64,000 nucleotides of DNA from a virus. Under the pieces are notes generated by a model. The model was not told the DNA's origin. It did no database searches and saw nothing but the letters and a program-made list of their open reading frames with translations. The position numbers and the translations under genes were made by a program. The stretch is taken from the IMG/VR virus record IMGVR_UViG_3300008107_000014, positions 1 through 64,000 of that record; one strand, given 5' to 3'. Positions within the stretch are counted from its first letter, which is position 1, and the number at the start of each line of letters is the position of its first letter. Below are positions 6,644 through 15,998 of the stretch, piece by piece.

Positions 6644-8415
6644 ACAATATCTACATCGTTTGCATAGCTAGTGAAGCCGTTTTCTTTGACAACACGTAGC
6701 ACTTGATTAACACGATTTGTTAAATCGTCTCTATGACTAATTAAGAAAATGTTTTTATCACGTTCACGGGCCATCTTTTTAAGGATAGCAATTGAACTTT
6801 CAACTCCGCTAGCATCCATGCCGCTGTCTACTAACTCGTCAATAAACAGTAAATTAATACCTTGATACAAGTTTTCCCAAACATCACGGAAAGAAAAACT
6901 TAGACTTAGAATCAAACGATTACGCTCGCCTCTAGATAAGTTATCAAAGTCTAGATCCTGCCCAAGCTGTGTGATCAAAACTGTTAAATCGTTTTGAAAT
7001 TTAACTTGATGCGGTAATCCGATCCGATCTAGATAGTAAGTTAATCGATTGTTTAAGAAACTTAGATTTTGATCGATGATCTTTTTGCGAATAAATGAAT
7101 CTTTGTTAGTCAGCAGCTTTAACAAGAACTCTTGATGGTCTTTTAATCTTGTTAAGTTATTAATATTATCCCAATCAATGACCTGTACTGCTGTATTTTT
7201 AAGTTCGTCTACTTGATCTTGATAAGGATCTGCTTCTGCGGCTTTTGCCTTAGCATCTTTTTCTAAATTATCAAGAGTGTTTTTATGATTTAATGCTTGT
7301 TCTAAAGTATCGTAGGTAACTTTAGGACAATCTGCTAGTGGCCCTAGTAAAGTTAATGCTTCTTTAAACTCTGCAAGTTCTTGTTCAAAGCCTGCAACTG
7401 CTTGACTGCTTTCGTTGCGTTGTGTTTGTTTAGCAGAAACCATTGTTTCGTGCTTCTCGTCATGCACATCTTGTCCACAACTATGGCACTTGTGTTCTGC
7501 AAGCAATAAAATTTCTTGATCTAGCTTGTCTAAAACACGTTGTTCTTTATCTAATGTAGTTTGTTGTCTAGCAATCAATGAAGTAATGCTGTCTACATCT
7601 TTACGATGCTTGTTCCACTCAATTAATGCACGTTGATCTGCAATCTCTTTATCGATGTCAATGCTTTGCATTGTCTTGATGTCTTTGTTTAGACGTGCAA
7701 CAGCTTCACTATTAGTCTGCAACCATAGTTTTTGCTTGCGTTCAAGTGAGTCGATGCTAAGTTGAATCTTGTCGTTGCTTACTTTGATTGTTTCAATCTT
7801 GGTATTTTCTTGTGAGATAAGATCTTTGTTGATACGGATGCCTTCTTTAAGTGCATCTGCTTTCTCACTAAGGATAGTAATACCTAATAGCTGTTCGATG
7901 ATAGCACGTTGATCTGCTGCCTTCATAGACAAGAATGGTTCGGTGTATGTGTTCAACGCAAGAATATGTTTGAACATATCATGTGTCATTCCGAATACTT
8001 CTTCAATTGCTTTCTGCGTTTCACGTGAATCGCCTTGGCTTTCGTCTTGATCTTGTGCTTTTAATTCTAAACCGTTGATTGTAAACTTCAATAAGTTGGG
8101 TTTACGACCGCGTTCAATCTTATAATCGATGCCGTCCTTTTCAAAGCTCATAGTAACTAGCATGGCTTTGCTGTTGATCTTATTAACTAAGTTGTCTTTC
8201 TTAATGTTTGTTAATGCATTGCCGTAGATAGCATAGCTAAGACCGTTAATAATAGTAGTCTTACCGGTGCCGTTGCGTGATCCGCTGCCATCTCCGCCTA
8301 GGTCTAAGTTCTCACCTAGTACTAAAGTTAAATGTCCTTTGTCAAAACTAACAGCCTGGGTTTGATTACCCACGCTCATAAAGTTCTTAACAGTTAAATT
8401 CTTAATTTTGATCAT
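6640..8415 (-). CDS. 46: gp46-like SbcC/Rad50-type recombination endonuclease subunit
   Basis: This 591-residue ATPase pairs with gp47 to process DNA ends for recombination-dependent replication and host DNA breakdown. The Walker A motif is GTGKTT around K52. Long coiled-coil arms flank a zinc-hook CHSCG near residue 308. The ABC signature LSRGERNRL, the Walker B strand LLFIDE and the switch-region LISHRDD are near the C-terminus. Length is close to T4 gp46 (560 residues). The start overlaps the gp47 stop by ATGA at 8412-8415, so translation is coupled. Nothing is missing from the catalytic set that I can see. Confidence 0.95.
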   Translation of the reverse strand: MIKIKNLTVKNFMSVGNQTQAVSFDKGHLTLVLGENLDLGGDGSGSRNGTGKTTIINGLSYAIYGNALTNIKKDNLVNKINSKAMLVTMSFEKDGIDYKIERGRKPNLLKFTINGLELKAQDQDESQGDSRETQKAIEEVFGMTHDMFKHILALNTYTEPFLSMKAADQRAIIEQLLGITILSEKADALKEGIRINKDLISQENTKIETIKVSNDKIQLSIDSLERKQKLWLQTNSEAVARLNKDIKTMQSIDIDKEIADQRALIEWNKHRKDVDSITSLIARQQTTLDKEQRVLDKLDQEILLLAEHKCHSCGQDVHDEKHETMVSAKQTQRNESSQAVAGFEQELAEFKEALTLLGPLADCPKVTYDTLEQALNHKNTLDNLEKDAKAKAAEADPYQDQVDELKNTAVQVIDWDNINNLTRLKDHQEFLLKLLTNKDSFIRKKIIDQNLSFLNNRLTYYLDRIGLPHQVKFQNDLTVLITQLGQDLDFDNLSRGERNRLILSLSFSFRDVWENLYQGINLLFIDELVDSGMDASGVESSIAILKKMARERDKNIFLISHRDDLTNRVNQVLRVVKENGFTSYANDVDIV

Positions 8416-9422
8416 AGGTTATGGTAAATGTCCAGCAATAGGTTCTTGTCAAAGGCATCGGATTCGATGGTTGTTAGTTGATTAACAACAATAGTGTCAA
8501 CACTTTCAAATGTAATGTCGCCTACAAATGCGTTATCACCTACTTCTTCTTTTTGCGGAATTAACATCAGCTCTCTTAAGCTGAATTGTTTCATAAATGT
8601 TTCTTTGATAAAGTTTGCTTCTTCAAAGCTTAGTGGCAAATCAATGTTTACCCTGGCATGCATCTTATCTCGCAGATGCTTTTCTGGTTCGTCGAGTAGC
8701 TGACTTAGTTTGAATACTCTAAATACAGGTTGATCCGGCCAAGTCTTGTATTGTGGCTTACCTCCCCACTCTAAGATCATCATACCACGATCGTCGTCGC
8801 CTGCATCTGCGTAGTTATGTGGGAAAGCATTGCCCATATAGACAATGTTTCCGCGTTCTTGACGCTTATGGAAGTGTCCAGTAAACACGTATTCTTGATT
8901 TACAAAGTGATTACTTTGTAATTGTCCGTGATCGGGCATTTGTACCATGGCATTCATATAGAAACTAGGTAGTTCTAAGTGTCCAAAGATATAACGACTC
9001 TTAAGTTTTTCAACATGTTTCCACTCGTCAGCAATCAACCAAGGCATGATAGTTACATCGCCTTCGGTAATTGCTTCGTTGACTAGAACAATGTTTGGAA
9101 ATAATCGTCCAAACTCTAAACTGTGGATCTCACGTTTGTCTTTGTAAAACATATCGTGATTGCCGGTGATGACATAGACTTTCTCAAAGCTAGCATTGAG
9201 TCGTTCTAGATTAGATACTGTATAATTCATAGTACTCACGTCAGTGGTACTACGGTTGTGATGCCAGTCACCTAAGAAGATGCAAGTTTCTGCGCCTTCT
9301 GCTTTAGCAGTATCACAAAACCATTTAACAAAGTCTTCGCAATCTTGGTTATGAATTCTACTACCGCTTTTAAGTCCAAAGTGTATATCGGTAAAACAGG
9401 CTACTTTTTTAAATAATGACAT
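8412..9422 (-). CDS. 47: gp47-like SbcD/Mre11-type recombination nuclease subunit
   Basis: This 336-residue metallophosphoesterase is the nuclease partner of gp46. Phosphoesterase motifs occur in order: FTDIHFG near residue 10 (D and H ligands), GDWHHN near residue 51, TGNHDM near residue 86, and GHFHKR near residue 182. Length matches T4 gp47 (339 residues). The ATG at 9422 follows a strong AAAAGGAGATCAAT ribosome site. It follows the gp55-like fragment, as in T4 where genes 55, 47 and 46 are neighbours. Confidence 0.95.
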   Translation of the reverse strand: MSLFKKVACFTDIHFGLKSGSRIHNQDCEDFVKWFCDTAKAEGAETCIFLGDWHHNRSTTDVSTMNYTVSNLERLNASFEKVYVITGNHDMFYKDKREIHSLEFGRLFPNIVLVNEAITEGDVTIMPWLIADEWKHVEKLKSRYIFGHLELPSFYMNAMVQMPDHGQLQSNHFVNQEYVFTGHFHKRQERGNIVYMGNAFPHNYADAGDDDRGMMILEWGGKPQYKTWPDQPVFRVFKLSQLLDEPEKHLRDKMHARVNIDLPLSFEEANFIKETFMKQFSLRELMLIPQKEEVGDNAFVGDITFESVDTIVVNQLTTIESDAFDKNLLLDIYHNL

Positions 9423-9473
9423 ATTGATCTCCTTTTACATTGTACTACCTTACAACGAGAAGATCAATCCCAA

Positions 9474-10049
9474 TTAGGTATACCCGCGGACGTTTCCTCT
9501 AGTTGCATATCTTTCACATAACTTAATAAACATGCGAGCTAGATTATTAGTCATCTTGCCGTGTTCTTTGTTAAATTCGCCGAGCTGTACATCACCTTTC
9601 CAGTGACTCTTTCCTACACAAACTAGGTTATCATTTTCGTCAAACTTCCAATGCTGGAATGGGGGGAAGTTTACCTTCTCGTGACTGTCTGCCCTAGACT
9701 TTACAGTCTTCTTTCGACCCGGTGCAAGGGGAACATGATCAAAGGTCATTACTCTAAACACTACATCTTGCTTGCCGACTTTCTTATAGTCGACTTCAAA
9801 GTTTTTCTGCATTGCTTTCTTGTCTGTTAACAACGCCTGCTCGTGCAGTTGTTTGCCTAGTTTAACAGCTTTTGCACGTTTTGCTTCGGCAATAGTTCGG
9901 ATATTAATTTTACTTAGGTCCGTGACAATCAGGTCATAATTATGATAGTCAGGATTAATAAAGGAGCAATATGTGTTCTTGCTTAAATGGATTTCTTTTA
10001 GTAGATCTTTGTTTGTTAAGTACTTAATCTTCGGTATTGTTATTGTCAT
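9474..10049 (-). CDS. 55: gp55-like late sigma factor, apparently truncated
   Basis: This 191-residue product looks like the N-terminal part of a T4-type late sigma factor (gp55), which directs host RNA polymerase to TATAAATA promoters. The opening IKYLTNKDLLKEI resembles T4 gp55 YVNNKELLQAI, and position before gp47 agrees with T4 order. Near the end, LARMFIKLCERYATRGNVRGYT resembles the T4 stretch LIAEGLSKRFNFSGYT, after which homologues continue through the core-binding region 2 and a C-terminal clamp-binding tail. Here a TAA follows GYT directly, and only 51 bases separate it from gp47, so the rest is not encoded next door or elsewhere in the window. Region 141-165 (SHWKGD...GEFNKEHGK) is as I recall it in marine phage homologues. 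Family identification is by remembered similarity and is moderate. Possible causes are a frameshift, a split gene with the second half elsewhere, or a mobile-element junction. Confidence 0.5.
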   Translation of the reverse strand: MTITIPKIKYLTNKDLLKEIHLSKNTYCSFINPDYHNYDLIVTDLSKINIRTIAEAKRAKAVKLGKQLHEQALLTDKKAMQKNFEVDYKKVGKQDVVFRVMTFDHVPLAPGRKKTVKSRADSHEKVNFPPFQHWKFDENDNLVCVGKSHWKGDVQLGEFNKEHGKMTNNLARMFIKLCERYATRGNVRGYT

Positions 10050-10096
10050 TAAAAATGTATCCTCAGTTACTTATAATAATAGCACATTTTACTACG

Positions 10097-10104
10097 AATA
10101 AATA
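10097..10104 (+). promoter_or_regulatory. Putative late promoter for the baseplate block
   Basis: AATAAATA, one base from the T4 late octamer, lies 28 bases before the ATG at 10133 in the divergent gap between the gp55-like and gp48-like genes. Confidence 0.45.
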
Positions 10105-10132
10105 GAGTAAACAGGAACTAATATAACCAATT

Positions 10133-11311
10133 ATGGCACTCCCAGTTAATCCTTTATCAAAACTCATTGGCCTAGCCAGCGCCAGTGTTGCTGCGTCTCA
10201 AAGTCCCGCTGGCACCGACGGTAGCGCCTATGGTGCAGTTACTTCATCGTTGGGCACAGCTTCACAGAAAGCTGCGTTGGACTCACAGATATCAGCGGCC
10301 AGCGGCGGCCTTAACTCTCCGTTAAACGGCGTCACAGGTGGCGGCCGATATAATATTGAAAATTGGACAGGTACACTGTCTATGACTTCGGGACAAAATG
10401 CTGCTAACCAAACAGCAGTTGGCGGCATCCGAGGTTCACTAAACAACGGAACCGAATCGGTTGGAACTATTTCTAATTCTGGTGCAAGTGCCACTGATGC
10501 TATTGCTGCTCTAACAGGCGGTGGTAGTAATGGTGGTAGTAGTGGTAACGGTGGTGGCGGTAGTAGCGGCGGAATTGGATCCGGGCTTGCAAAGCTAGCA
10601 GGTGCATTAGGTGCCGCAGCCGCAGCCGCCGGGCAAATTAACAATTTAATAAGTCTTGCTCGTGGGTTCAATTTACCTAGCGGTGCAGAGTTGTTTAAGA
10701 CCTTAAACAAAGTAAAGATTACTCCGTCGATTGAAGGCGACTGGCGGGTACGACTAAACTGTGATTTTGACACACTGTTTGGCAAAGGAACTTTTTCTAG
10801 ATTAACAGACACTGCCGGAATGGTGTTTCCTTTTACACCTAACATGTCTATCAGCAGCAAAGCAACCTATTCTACTATTGATCCAGTACACAGTAACTTT
10901 CCCTTTCAAGCATACAAGAATAGTGCAATTGAAGATATTCAAATATCCGGAGATTTTCCATGCGAAAACGAAAAGGATGCAGAATACTATCTTGAAGCGA
11001 CTATGTTTTTAAGATCTGCTACAAAAATGTTTTATGGTTCTGGAAACTTTGCCGGTAACCCGCCAATCATTTGTCAACTATCTGGATATGGCCCGCAGAT
11101 ACTAAACACTGTGCCTGTGGTCGTTAAGTCTTTCTCAATGGAACTCAAAGACGATGTCAACTATATTAAGGTCACAAAGAATGGTAAATTGAATTGGGTT
11201 CCAGTAATATCAACTATCTCAATTACAGTATCTCCAGTTTACAACAGAGAGCGTCTAAGAAAATTCAGCCTGCAAGATTTTGCTGCTGGAAAAGAAATAG
11301 GAATCATGTAA
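10133..11311 (+). CDS. 48: gp48-like baseplate tail-tube junction protein
   Basis: This 392-residue protein starts the plus-strand baseplate block. Residues 1-150 are low complexity, with a Gly/Ser run near residues 125-150. The C-terminal two thirds (about 185-392) match the pattern I know for marine T4-like gp48 and related tube-initiator proteins: MVFPFTPNMSISSKATY, then a short hydrophilic turn, IQISGDFPCENEKDAEYYL, then FLRSATKMFYG. In T4, gp48 caps the central hub and primes tail tube polymerisation with gp54. The next gene starts two bases after the stop. No gp54 homologue is evident nearby. Alternative: gp54 itself, which shares the fold. Confidence 0.6.
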   Translation: MALPVNPLSKLIGLASASVAASQSPAGTDGSAYGAVTSSLGTASQKAALDSQISAASGGLNSPLNGVTGGGRYNIENWTGTLSMTSGQNAANQTAVGGIRGSLNNGTESVGTISNSGASATDAIAALTGGGSNGGSSGNGGGGSSGGIGSGLAKLAGALGAAAAAAGQINNLISLARGFNLPSGAELFKTLNKVKITPSIEGDWRVRLNCDFDTLFGKGTFSRLTDTAGMVFPFTPNMSISSKATYSTIDPVHSNFPFQAYKNSAIEDIQISGDFPCENEKDAEYYLEATMFLRSATKMFYGSGNFAGNPPIICQLSGYGPQILNTVPVVVKSFSMELKDDVNYIKVTKNGKLNWVPVISTISITVSPVYNRERLRKFSLQDFAAGKEIGIM

Positions 11312-11312
11312 G

Positions 11313-11612
11313 ATGGCTACATATAGAAATAATAGTCCTTGGTTCACCACAGCGCAAAATAACTTGTATCTTGAAACACTTAACATCCGTCCGGTGCCTT
11401 CAGAACCGGATGATTTTTTGTATGCAATTGAGCAGCAATATAAATTTAGACCAGACTTATTAGCATATGATCTTTACGGTGATTCAAAACTGTGGTGGGT
11501 GTTTACACAGCGTAATATGAATATATTAAAGGATCCTATTTTTGATTTTACAGCAGGTACTAGAATTTATTTGCCTAAGAAATCTAATCTTTCACAATTC
11601 TTAGGAGTCTAA
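11313..11612 (+). CDS. 53: gp53-like baseplate wedge protein (LysM-type)
   Basis: This 99-residue protein has the motif RPDLLAYDLYGDSKLWWVF, then ILKDPIFDFTAGTRIYLP, which fits the compact LysM-like fold of T4 gp53 and other short phage baseplate proteins that clamp the wedge to the hub. It is about half the length of T4 gp53 (196 residues), so only the core fold is present. Start ATG at 11313 lies two bases from the previous stop. The wedge role follows from fold resemblance and position. Confidence 0.6.
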   Translation: MATYRNNSPWFTTAQNNLYLETLNIRPVPSEPDDFLYAIEQQYKFRPDLLAYDLYGDSKLWWVFTQRNMNILKDPIFDFTAGTRIYLPKKSNLSQFLGV

Positions 11613-11613
11613 G

Positions 11614-13938
11614 TTGCCAATTAGTGTTTACAGCCCCCAGGTAGCTGCACCTGCAACTAAAGTATCGCAGGGTTCTGCAACAGTTACTACTAATGAAAGA
11701 CCCGCAGCCGCAGCCGCACCTGTGCAACAAAATGCAGACGGTTCTAAATCTGCCCCACCTTCGTCTGGAAATACTAACAATGCTTCATCTAGTAGCGGAG
11801 GTGGAGGCAGCGCACAGACTTATTCCCCATCATACATATCTGAATTAGTAGGTAATCCATTAGATAACTTTGCATCATATGCTCCGTTATGGACGCTGGC
11901 TGTTTTAACTCCTAAACAATTTAACGATCCAACATCATACAGATCTGATGACGCTAGTTTTGCAGGTAATTCATACTTTGATGCAGCAGGTAATGTTGTT
12001 AAGTCTGGCGTTGTTTTCTCTTCGGCGGGAAGATACGATCAGTATAGAGTTAACACTGAATATGGTGCCCCGGAATATTTTGTTAATAACTTTGTTATGA
12101 ATTCTGTGATTGCTCCAACAGGTAAAACAGGCAACTCAAATGCTATTAAATTCTCATTTGATATTTTTGAACCCTACTCAATGGGTCTGTTATTACAAAG
12201 TTTACAGAACGCTGCTATTAAAGCTGGTTATGCCAGCTACCTTGATAATACTCCGTATTTGTTAAGATTGGATTTCGTTGGATATACTGATGACGGCACT
12301 CCTTCAAAGATTCAACGATCTAAATTCTTTACCTGCAAGTTGTTATCAGTTAAGTTCGATGTTACAGAATCAGGCAGCAATTATAAAGTTGAAGCTATTC
12401 CATATAATCATCAAGCTTTTGGCAAAGTAACAAATACATTATATAAAGACTATACTTTGATCGGCGGAAGCATTCAAGAATTATTAGCCACTGGTGAACA
12501 ATCACTATCGGCAATTTTAAATAAAGAACAAGAAGATAATGTAGCCAACGCAAAAAATCAAGCTAAGGCTAATGAGTATGTTTTTGTATTTCCTAAAGAT
12601 GCACACGATTCAATTGGCGTTACTGTTACTGCAACAGCCGGCGACGGCGGTGCAACAAGTAACAAGTTTCAATACAAGCCGATTACTGTAAAAGCTCCAC
12701 CTGCAGAAACAACAGACTTTGGCAATAACATGATTGGCGATTCTGATATGGGGTTTACCGCAGGCTCGGGCGGAACTTATCCGGCTAGTAAAGAAGCTGA
12801 CGTCTATGACGAAGACACAGGCAGATTTGATAAATCAAAAGTTCAATTAAATGCTACTAAACGCCAGTTCCAGTTTACTCAAGGGCAAACGATTACACAC
12901 ATTATTACACAATTAATATTAAGTAGTTCTTTTGCTAAAAATGCGTTAACTGAAGCAAAGTTAAAACCGGACGGTACTATTACTTGGTTTAAAATTGATG
13001 TTCAAATACAGTTAAAAGAATACGATGTGCTTGCTAAGGATTTTGCTAAAAAAATAATTTATAGAATTGTTCCATATTCTGTTCACTCGAGCGTGTTTCA
13101 AAATCCAACAGCAACTCCTGTGGGATATAAACAGTTAGAAAAAAAGATTGCTAAAAGATACGATTACATCTACACAGGACAAAATAATAGTATTATTAAA
13201 TTTGATCTGCAATTTAATACTTCTTTCTTTGCAGGTGCAAATCCGTCGAGTCCGGAAAAGTCCGGCAATGTTGCTAACCCCGGATCTAGTAGCTCTTCCA
13301 AAGAAGAAAACACAAAATATGCAGCAGTTGCTGGATCTGGAGCAGCGGCACAAACTGCACTAACTGGCATGGCACCGGTTAAGAACGACCCAGCACTATT
13401 AGACAAACAATATTCAGGCGGTTCTGGAGATTCTACTCCAGAAAAGAAAGTAGCAGAATCATTTCAACGTAGTTTTTTAAACAGCGGCGACATGATTACC
13501 TGCGGCATTGAATTAATAGGTGATCCTTACTGGATGGTTGACAGTGGTATTGGCAATTACATTGCTAAGAAAGTAACAGATGCAGTTACAGAAGACGGTA
13601 CTATGACCTATGATGGTAGTGATGTATACACATATATTACATTTAGAACTCCGTCGGACGTTTTAGAAGGCACTGGATTAATGGGATTTCCTAACCAGGG
13701 CAAAGTAAGTGGCTTTAGTGGAATTTATAAAGTACTTTCGTGTGAAAGTAGATTCACAGACGGCAAATTTACACAACAATTAAAACTTGTAAGAATGCCC
13801 GGTCAAGCAACAGACTTCAATCTTGAGAAACAACCTGCAGAAAATAGATCTAGTGTATTCCAGGTTGTACCAATCGGTGTAGTAACGAATGTAGATGATA
13901 CTACTACGCCTGCAAATAATACGGATACCGCAGCATGA
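11614..13938 (+). CDS. 27: gp27-like baseplate hub protein
   Basis: This 774-residue protein starts at TTG (11614), one base after the gp53-like stop, with TTAGGAGTC as ribosome site; no better start lies upstream. After a low-complexity N-terminus (to about residue 70) come hub-like domains, with FSFDIFEPYSMGLLLQSLQ near residue 180-200 and LLSVKFDVTESGSNYKVEAIPYN near 245-270. Residues about 535-590 are Ser/Gly-rich, and a further beta domain (MITCGIELIGDPYWM) follows at about 625. In tailed phages this arrangement precedes the spike, as here (gp5-like gene overlaps by ATGA). A hub trimer that connects tube and spike is the likely role. Low direct similarity to T4 gp27 (391 residues) makes the name tentative. 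Confidence 0.55.
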   Translation: MPISVYSPQVAAPATKVSQGSATVTTNERPAAAAAPVQQNADGSKSAPPSSGNTNNASSSSGGGGSAQTYSPSYISELVGNPLDNFASYAPLWTLAVLTPKQFNDPTSYRSDDASFAGNSYFDAAGNVVKSGVVFSSAGRYDQYRVNTEYGAPEYFVNNFVMNSVIAPTGKTGNSNAIKFSFDIFEPYSMGLLLQSLQNAAIKAGYASYLDNTPYLLRLDFVGYTDDGTPSKIQRSKFFTCKLLSVKFDVTESGSNYKVEAIPYNHQAFGKVTNTLYKDYTLIGGSIQELLATGEQSLSAILNKEQEDNVANAKNQAKANEYVFVFPKDAHDSIGVTVTATAGDGGATSNKFQYKPITVKAPPAETTDFGNNMIGDSDMGFTAGSGGTYPASKEADVYDEDTGRFDKSKVQLNATKRQFQFTQGQTITHIITQLILSSSFAKNALTEAKLKPDGTITWFKIDVQIQLKEYDVLAKDFAKKIIYRIVPYSVHSSVFQNPTATPVGYKQLEKKIAKRYDYIYTGQNNSIIKFDLQFNTSFFAGANPSSPEKSGNVANPGSSSSSKEENTKYAAVAGSGAAAQTALTGMAPVKNDPALLDKQYSGGSGDSTPEKKVAESFQRSFLNSGDMITCGIELIGDPYWMVDSGIGNYIAKKVTDAVTEDGTMTYDGSDVYTYITFRTPSDVLEGTGLMGFPNQGKVSGFSGIYKVLSCESRFTDGKFTQQLKLVRMPGQATDFNLEKQPAENRSSVFQVVPIGVVTNVDDTTTPANNTDTAA

Positions 13939-15509
13939 GTAATTCAAATACAGACACTAGACCGTCAGCCGCTGTCAGCGGTAAGAAGAATATGGGGCCT
14001 GGAATCTATAAGGCCACAGTTGTTGGTCACATGGATCCTAGTTACATGGGTGGTCTTAAAGTTGTTTTGCAAAAAGAGCAAGGCAATGATAAAAACAGAG
14101 AAGGTCAGCAGTTTCTTATTAAATGTGCTAGTCCGTTCTATGGGGCCACTGATTTTAATCACCAAGGCGAAAATCTAGCTTCAGAAACAGACGGTGCCAC
14201 AGGCTTTAACGACACACAAAAATCCTACGGTATGTGGTTTGTTCCGCCTGATATCGGCGGAACAGTTCTTTGCGTATTTGTCAACGGTGACCCCGGCGAA
14301 GGGTACTGGATTGCTTGTGTCCCAGACAAATTTGCTAACCACATGATTCCTGCTATTGGCGGAAGTTTAGATTTAGATATTAGTGCCGACGACAAAAAGA
14401 AATACAGTACCGATATGCCCTTACCCGTTGGAGAGATCAACAGGCTTGTCAACGATTTAACAAAAAATGAAAGTATTGGCACTATTAAAAAGCCGGTGCA
14501 CCCTATTGCTGATAGATTTTTAGAGCAGGGGTTGTTAGAAGATGACTGCCGCGGAACTAGCCCATCTAATGTAAGACGCAGTTTGCCTAATATGTTGTTT
14601 GGTATTAGCACTCCTGGTCCGTTAGATCAAGAAGGTAAAAAGAAAAACATTGGCAGTTCGGATAAACCACAGCCAGTAAGTCGATTGGGCGGCACACAGA
14701 TTGTCATGGATGACGGTGACGATCAGTATCAACGTAAAAAACCCGCCAGCGAGGGTGGTGTAGAATATGCAGATACACTGGCAAAAGAAAAAGGCCAGCC
14801 TAATATTCCTTATAGTGAATATTTCCGTATTAGAACTCGTACTGGTCATCAGCTATTAATGCACAACAGTGAGGATTTAATTTACATTGGCAATGCCAAA
14901 GGTACTACCTGGATTGAACTAACTGCCAACGGTAAAATTGATATATTTGCAGAAGATAGTATTAGTATTCATACTCGAAATGATATTAACTTTCGTGCAG
15001 ATCGTGACGTGAACATTGAAGCAGGTCGCAACATTAATATGCGAGCCGAGTCTGGTAGATTCCAGTTAGATGTGTTTACGGACTACAATATAACAGTTGG
15101 ACAAAACGGTAAAATTACCGTAGGCAAAGAATACGAAACAGTAGTAGGCGGGAGCACTAAACTTACCACTACAAATAATTATGACGTTAACACCGGTAAA
15201 TCAAATGCGTTTACAGCAGGGTCAAACACTGACATACTAAGCTCAGGATACCATACAGAACAAGCCGCCCGTATTGATATGAACGGTCCAAAAGCTAAAG
15301 CAGCCGTAGCGGCCAAGCCTATTAATCCTTTGATACTAAGAGAAAACTTTATCACAGACACAACATTGGGCTGGGAAAAGAAATATCAAGACACAAAAAC
15401 ATTGTCAAGCATTATGCGTAGAGTACCTATGCACGAACCTTGGCTAGGGCACGAAAACTTTGCTCCTAATATTTGGACCAAAGAAAATACGGATAGGGAA
15501 AAAGAATAA
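13935..15509 (+). CDS. 5: gp5-like baseplate central spike, no lysozyme domain seen
   Basis: This 524-residue protein has an N-terminal OB-fold-like region (about 15-150) with GIYKATVVGHMDP, GMWFVPPDIGGTVLCVFVNGDP and GYWIACVPD, as in gp5/VgrG spikes. A linker region follows. A C-terminal repeat region (about 340-430) of the form ISIHTRNDINFRADRDVNIEA then GKITVGKEYETVVGG is the beta-helix needle pattern. T4 gp5 carries a lysozyme between these parts; no Glu-Asp-Thr lysozyme motif or fold signature is visible here, so cell wall cutting must be done elsewhere or by another protein. It overlaps the hub gene by ATGA. Spike identity is well supported by repeats and order. Confidence 0.8.
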   Translation: MSNSNTDTRPSAAVSGKKNMGPGIYKATVVGHMDPSYMGGLKVVLQKEQGNDKNREGQQFLIKCASPFYGATDFNHQGENLASETDGATGFNDTQKSYGMWFVPPDIGGTVLCVFVNGDPGEGYWIACVPDKFANHMIPAIGGSLDLDISADDKKKYSTDMPLPVGEINRLVNDLTKNESIGTIKKPVHPIADRFLEQGLLEDDCRGTSPSNVRRSLPNMLFGISTPGPLDQEGKKKNIGSSDKPQPVSRLGGTQIVMDDGDDQYQRKKPASEGGVEYADTLAKEKGQPNIPYSEYFRIRTRTGHQLLMHNSEDLIYIGNAKGTTWIELTANGKIDIFAEDSISIHTRNDINFRADRDVNIEAGRNINMRAESGRFQLDVFTDYNITVGQNGKITVGKEYETVVGGSTKLTTTNNYDVNTGKSNAFTAGSNTDILSSGYHTEQAARIDMNGPKAKAAVAAKPINPLILRENFITDTTLGWEKKYQDTKTLSSIMRRVPMHEPWLGHENFAPNIWTKENTDREKE

Positions 15510-15511
15510 TT

Positions 15512-15952
15512 ATGGCTAATAAACTTTACAGTCAAAAACGAGTAGCAGTTAATAAAGCTACGACAGGAGATGCTAACTCGGGCTTCTTTACCTATAAAGG
15601 ATTCAGTAGTCAACAAACTAAAAAGAAGTTTAAGCTCTACGATATTGAGTTAGTTAAGCAAGACTTGATCAATCATTTTCATATCCGTAAAGGCGAGAAG
15701 TTAGAAAATCCAGACTTTGGTACAGTTATTTGGGATATGTTATTTGAACAAATGACTGAAGAAAACAAACGCATTATTACCAAAGATGTTGAAGACGTTA
15801 TTAACTCTGATCCAAGAATTTCTATCAACGGTGTAACAATCGACTCAACTGACCAAGGAATCCGCATCGAAGTGGACTGCGTATATATGCCCTTTAACAT
15901 CAACGAGCGTATGAGCTTTAACTTTGACAAGACAAATAACATTATTAGATAA
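15512..15952 (+). CDS. 25: gp25-like baseplate wedge protein
   Basis: This 146-residue protein fits the gpW/gp25 family: a basic start (KLYSQKRVAVNKATTG), then LVKQDLINHFHIRKGEKLENPDFGTVIWDMLFEQ and a beta-strand end (GIRIEVDCVYMP). T4 gp25 (132 residues) links the wedge to the sheath and starts sheath assembly. It lies between the spike and gp6 genes, as expected for contractile tails. Confidence 0.85.
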   Translation: MANKLYSQKRVAVNKATTGDANSGFFTYKGFSSQQTKKKFKLYDIELVKQDLINHFHIRKGEKLENPDFGTVIWDMLFEQMTEENKRIITKDVEDVINSDPRISINGVTIDSTDQGIRIEVDCVYMPFNINERMSFNFDKTNNIIR

Positions 15953-15998
15953 AACAGCACTTAATTTTGTCTGGTAAATATGTAATAGGGATAGCAAA

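Noticed and set aside
9423-9485. Group I intron start after the gp55-like fragment (TAATTGGGATTGA resembles the start of the T4 td intron)
   Set aside because: Only 51 bases lie before gp47, no core pairings are possible and no second exon is present.
10228-10860. Minus-strand 210-codon open frame opposite the gp48-like gene
   Set aside because: Pro/Ala/Leu-rich antisense reading of a Gly/Ser/Ala-rich gene, with no sensible start.
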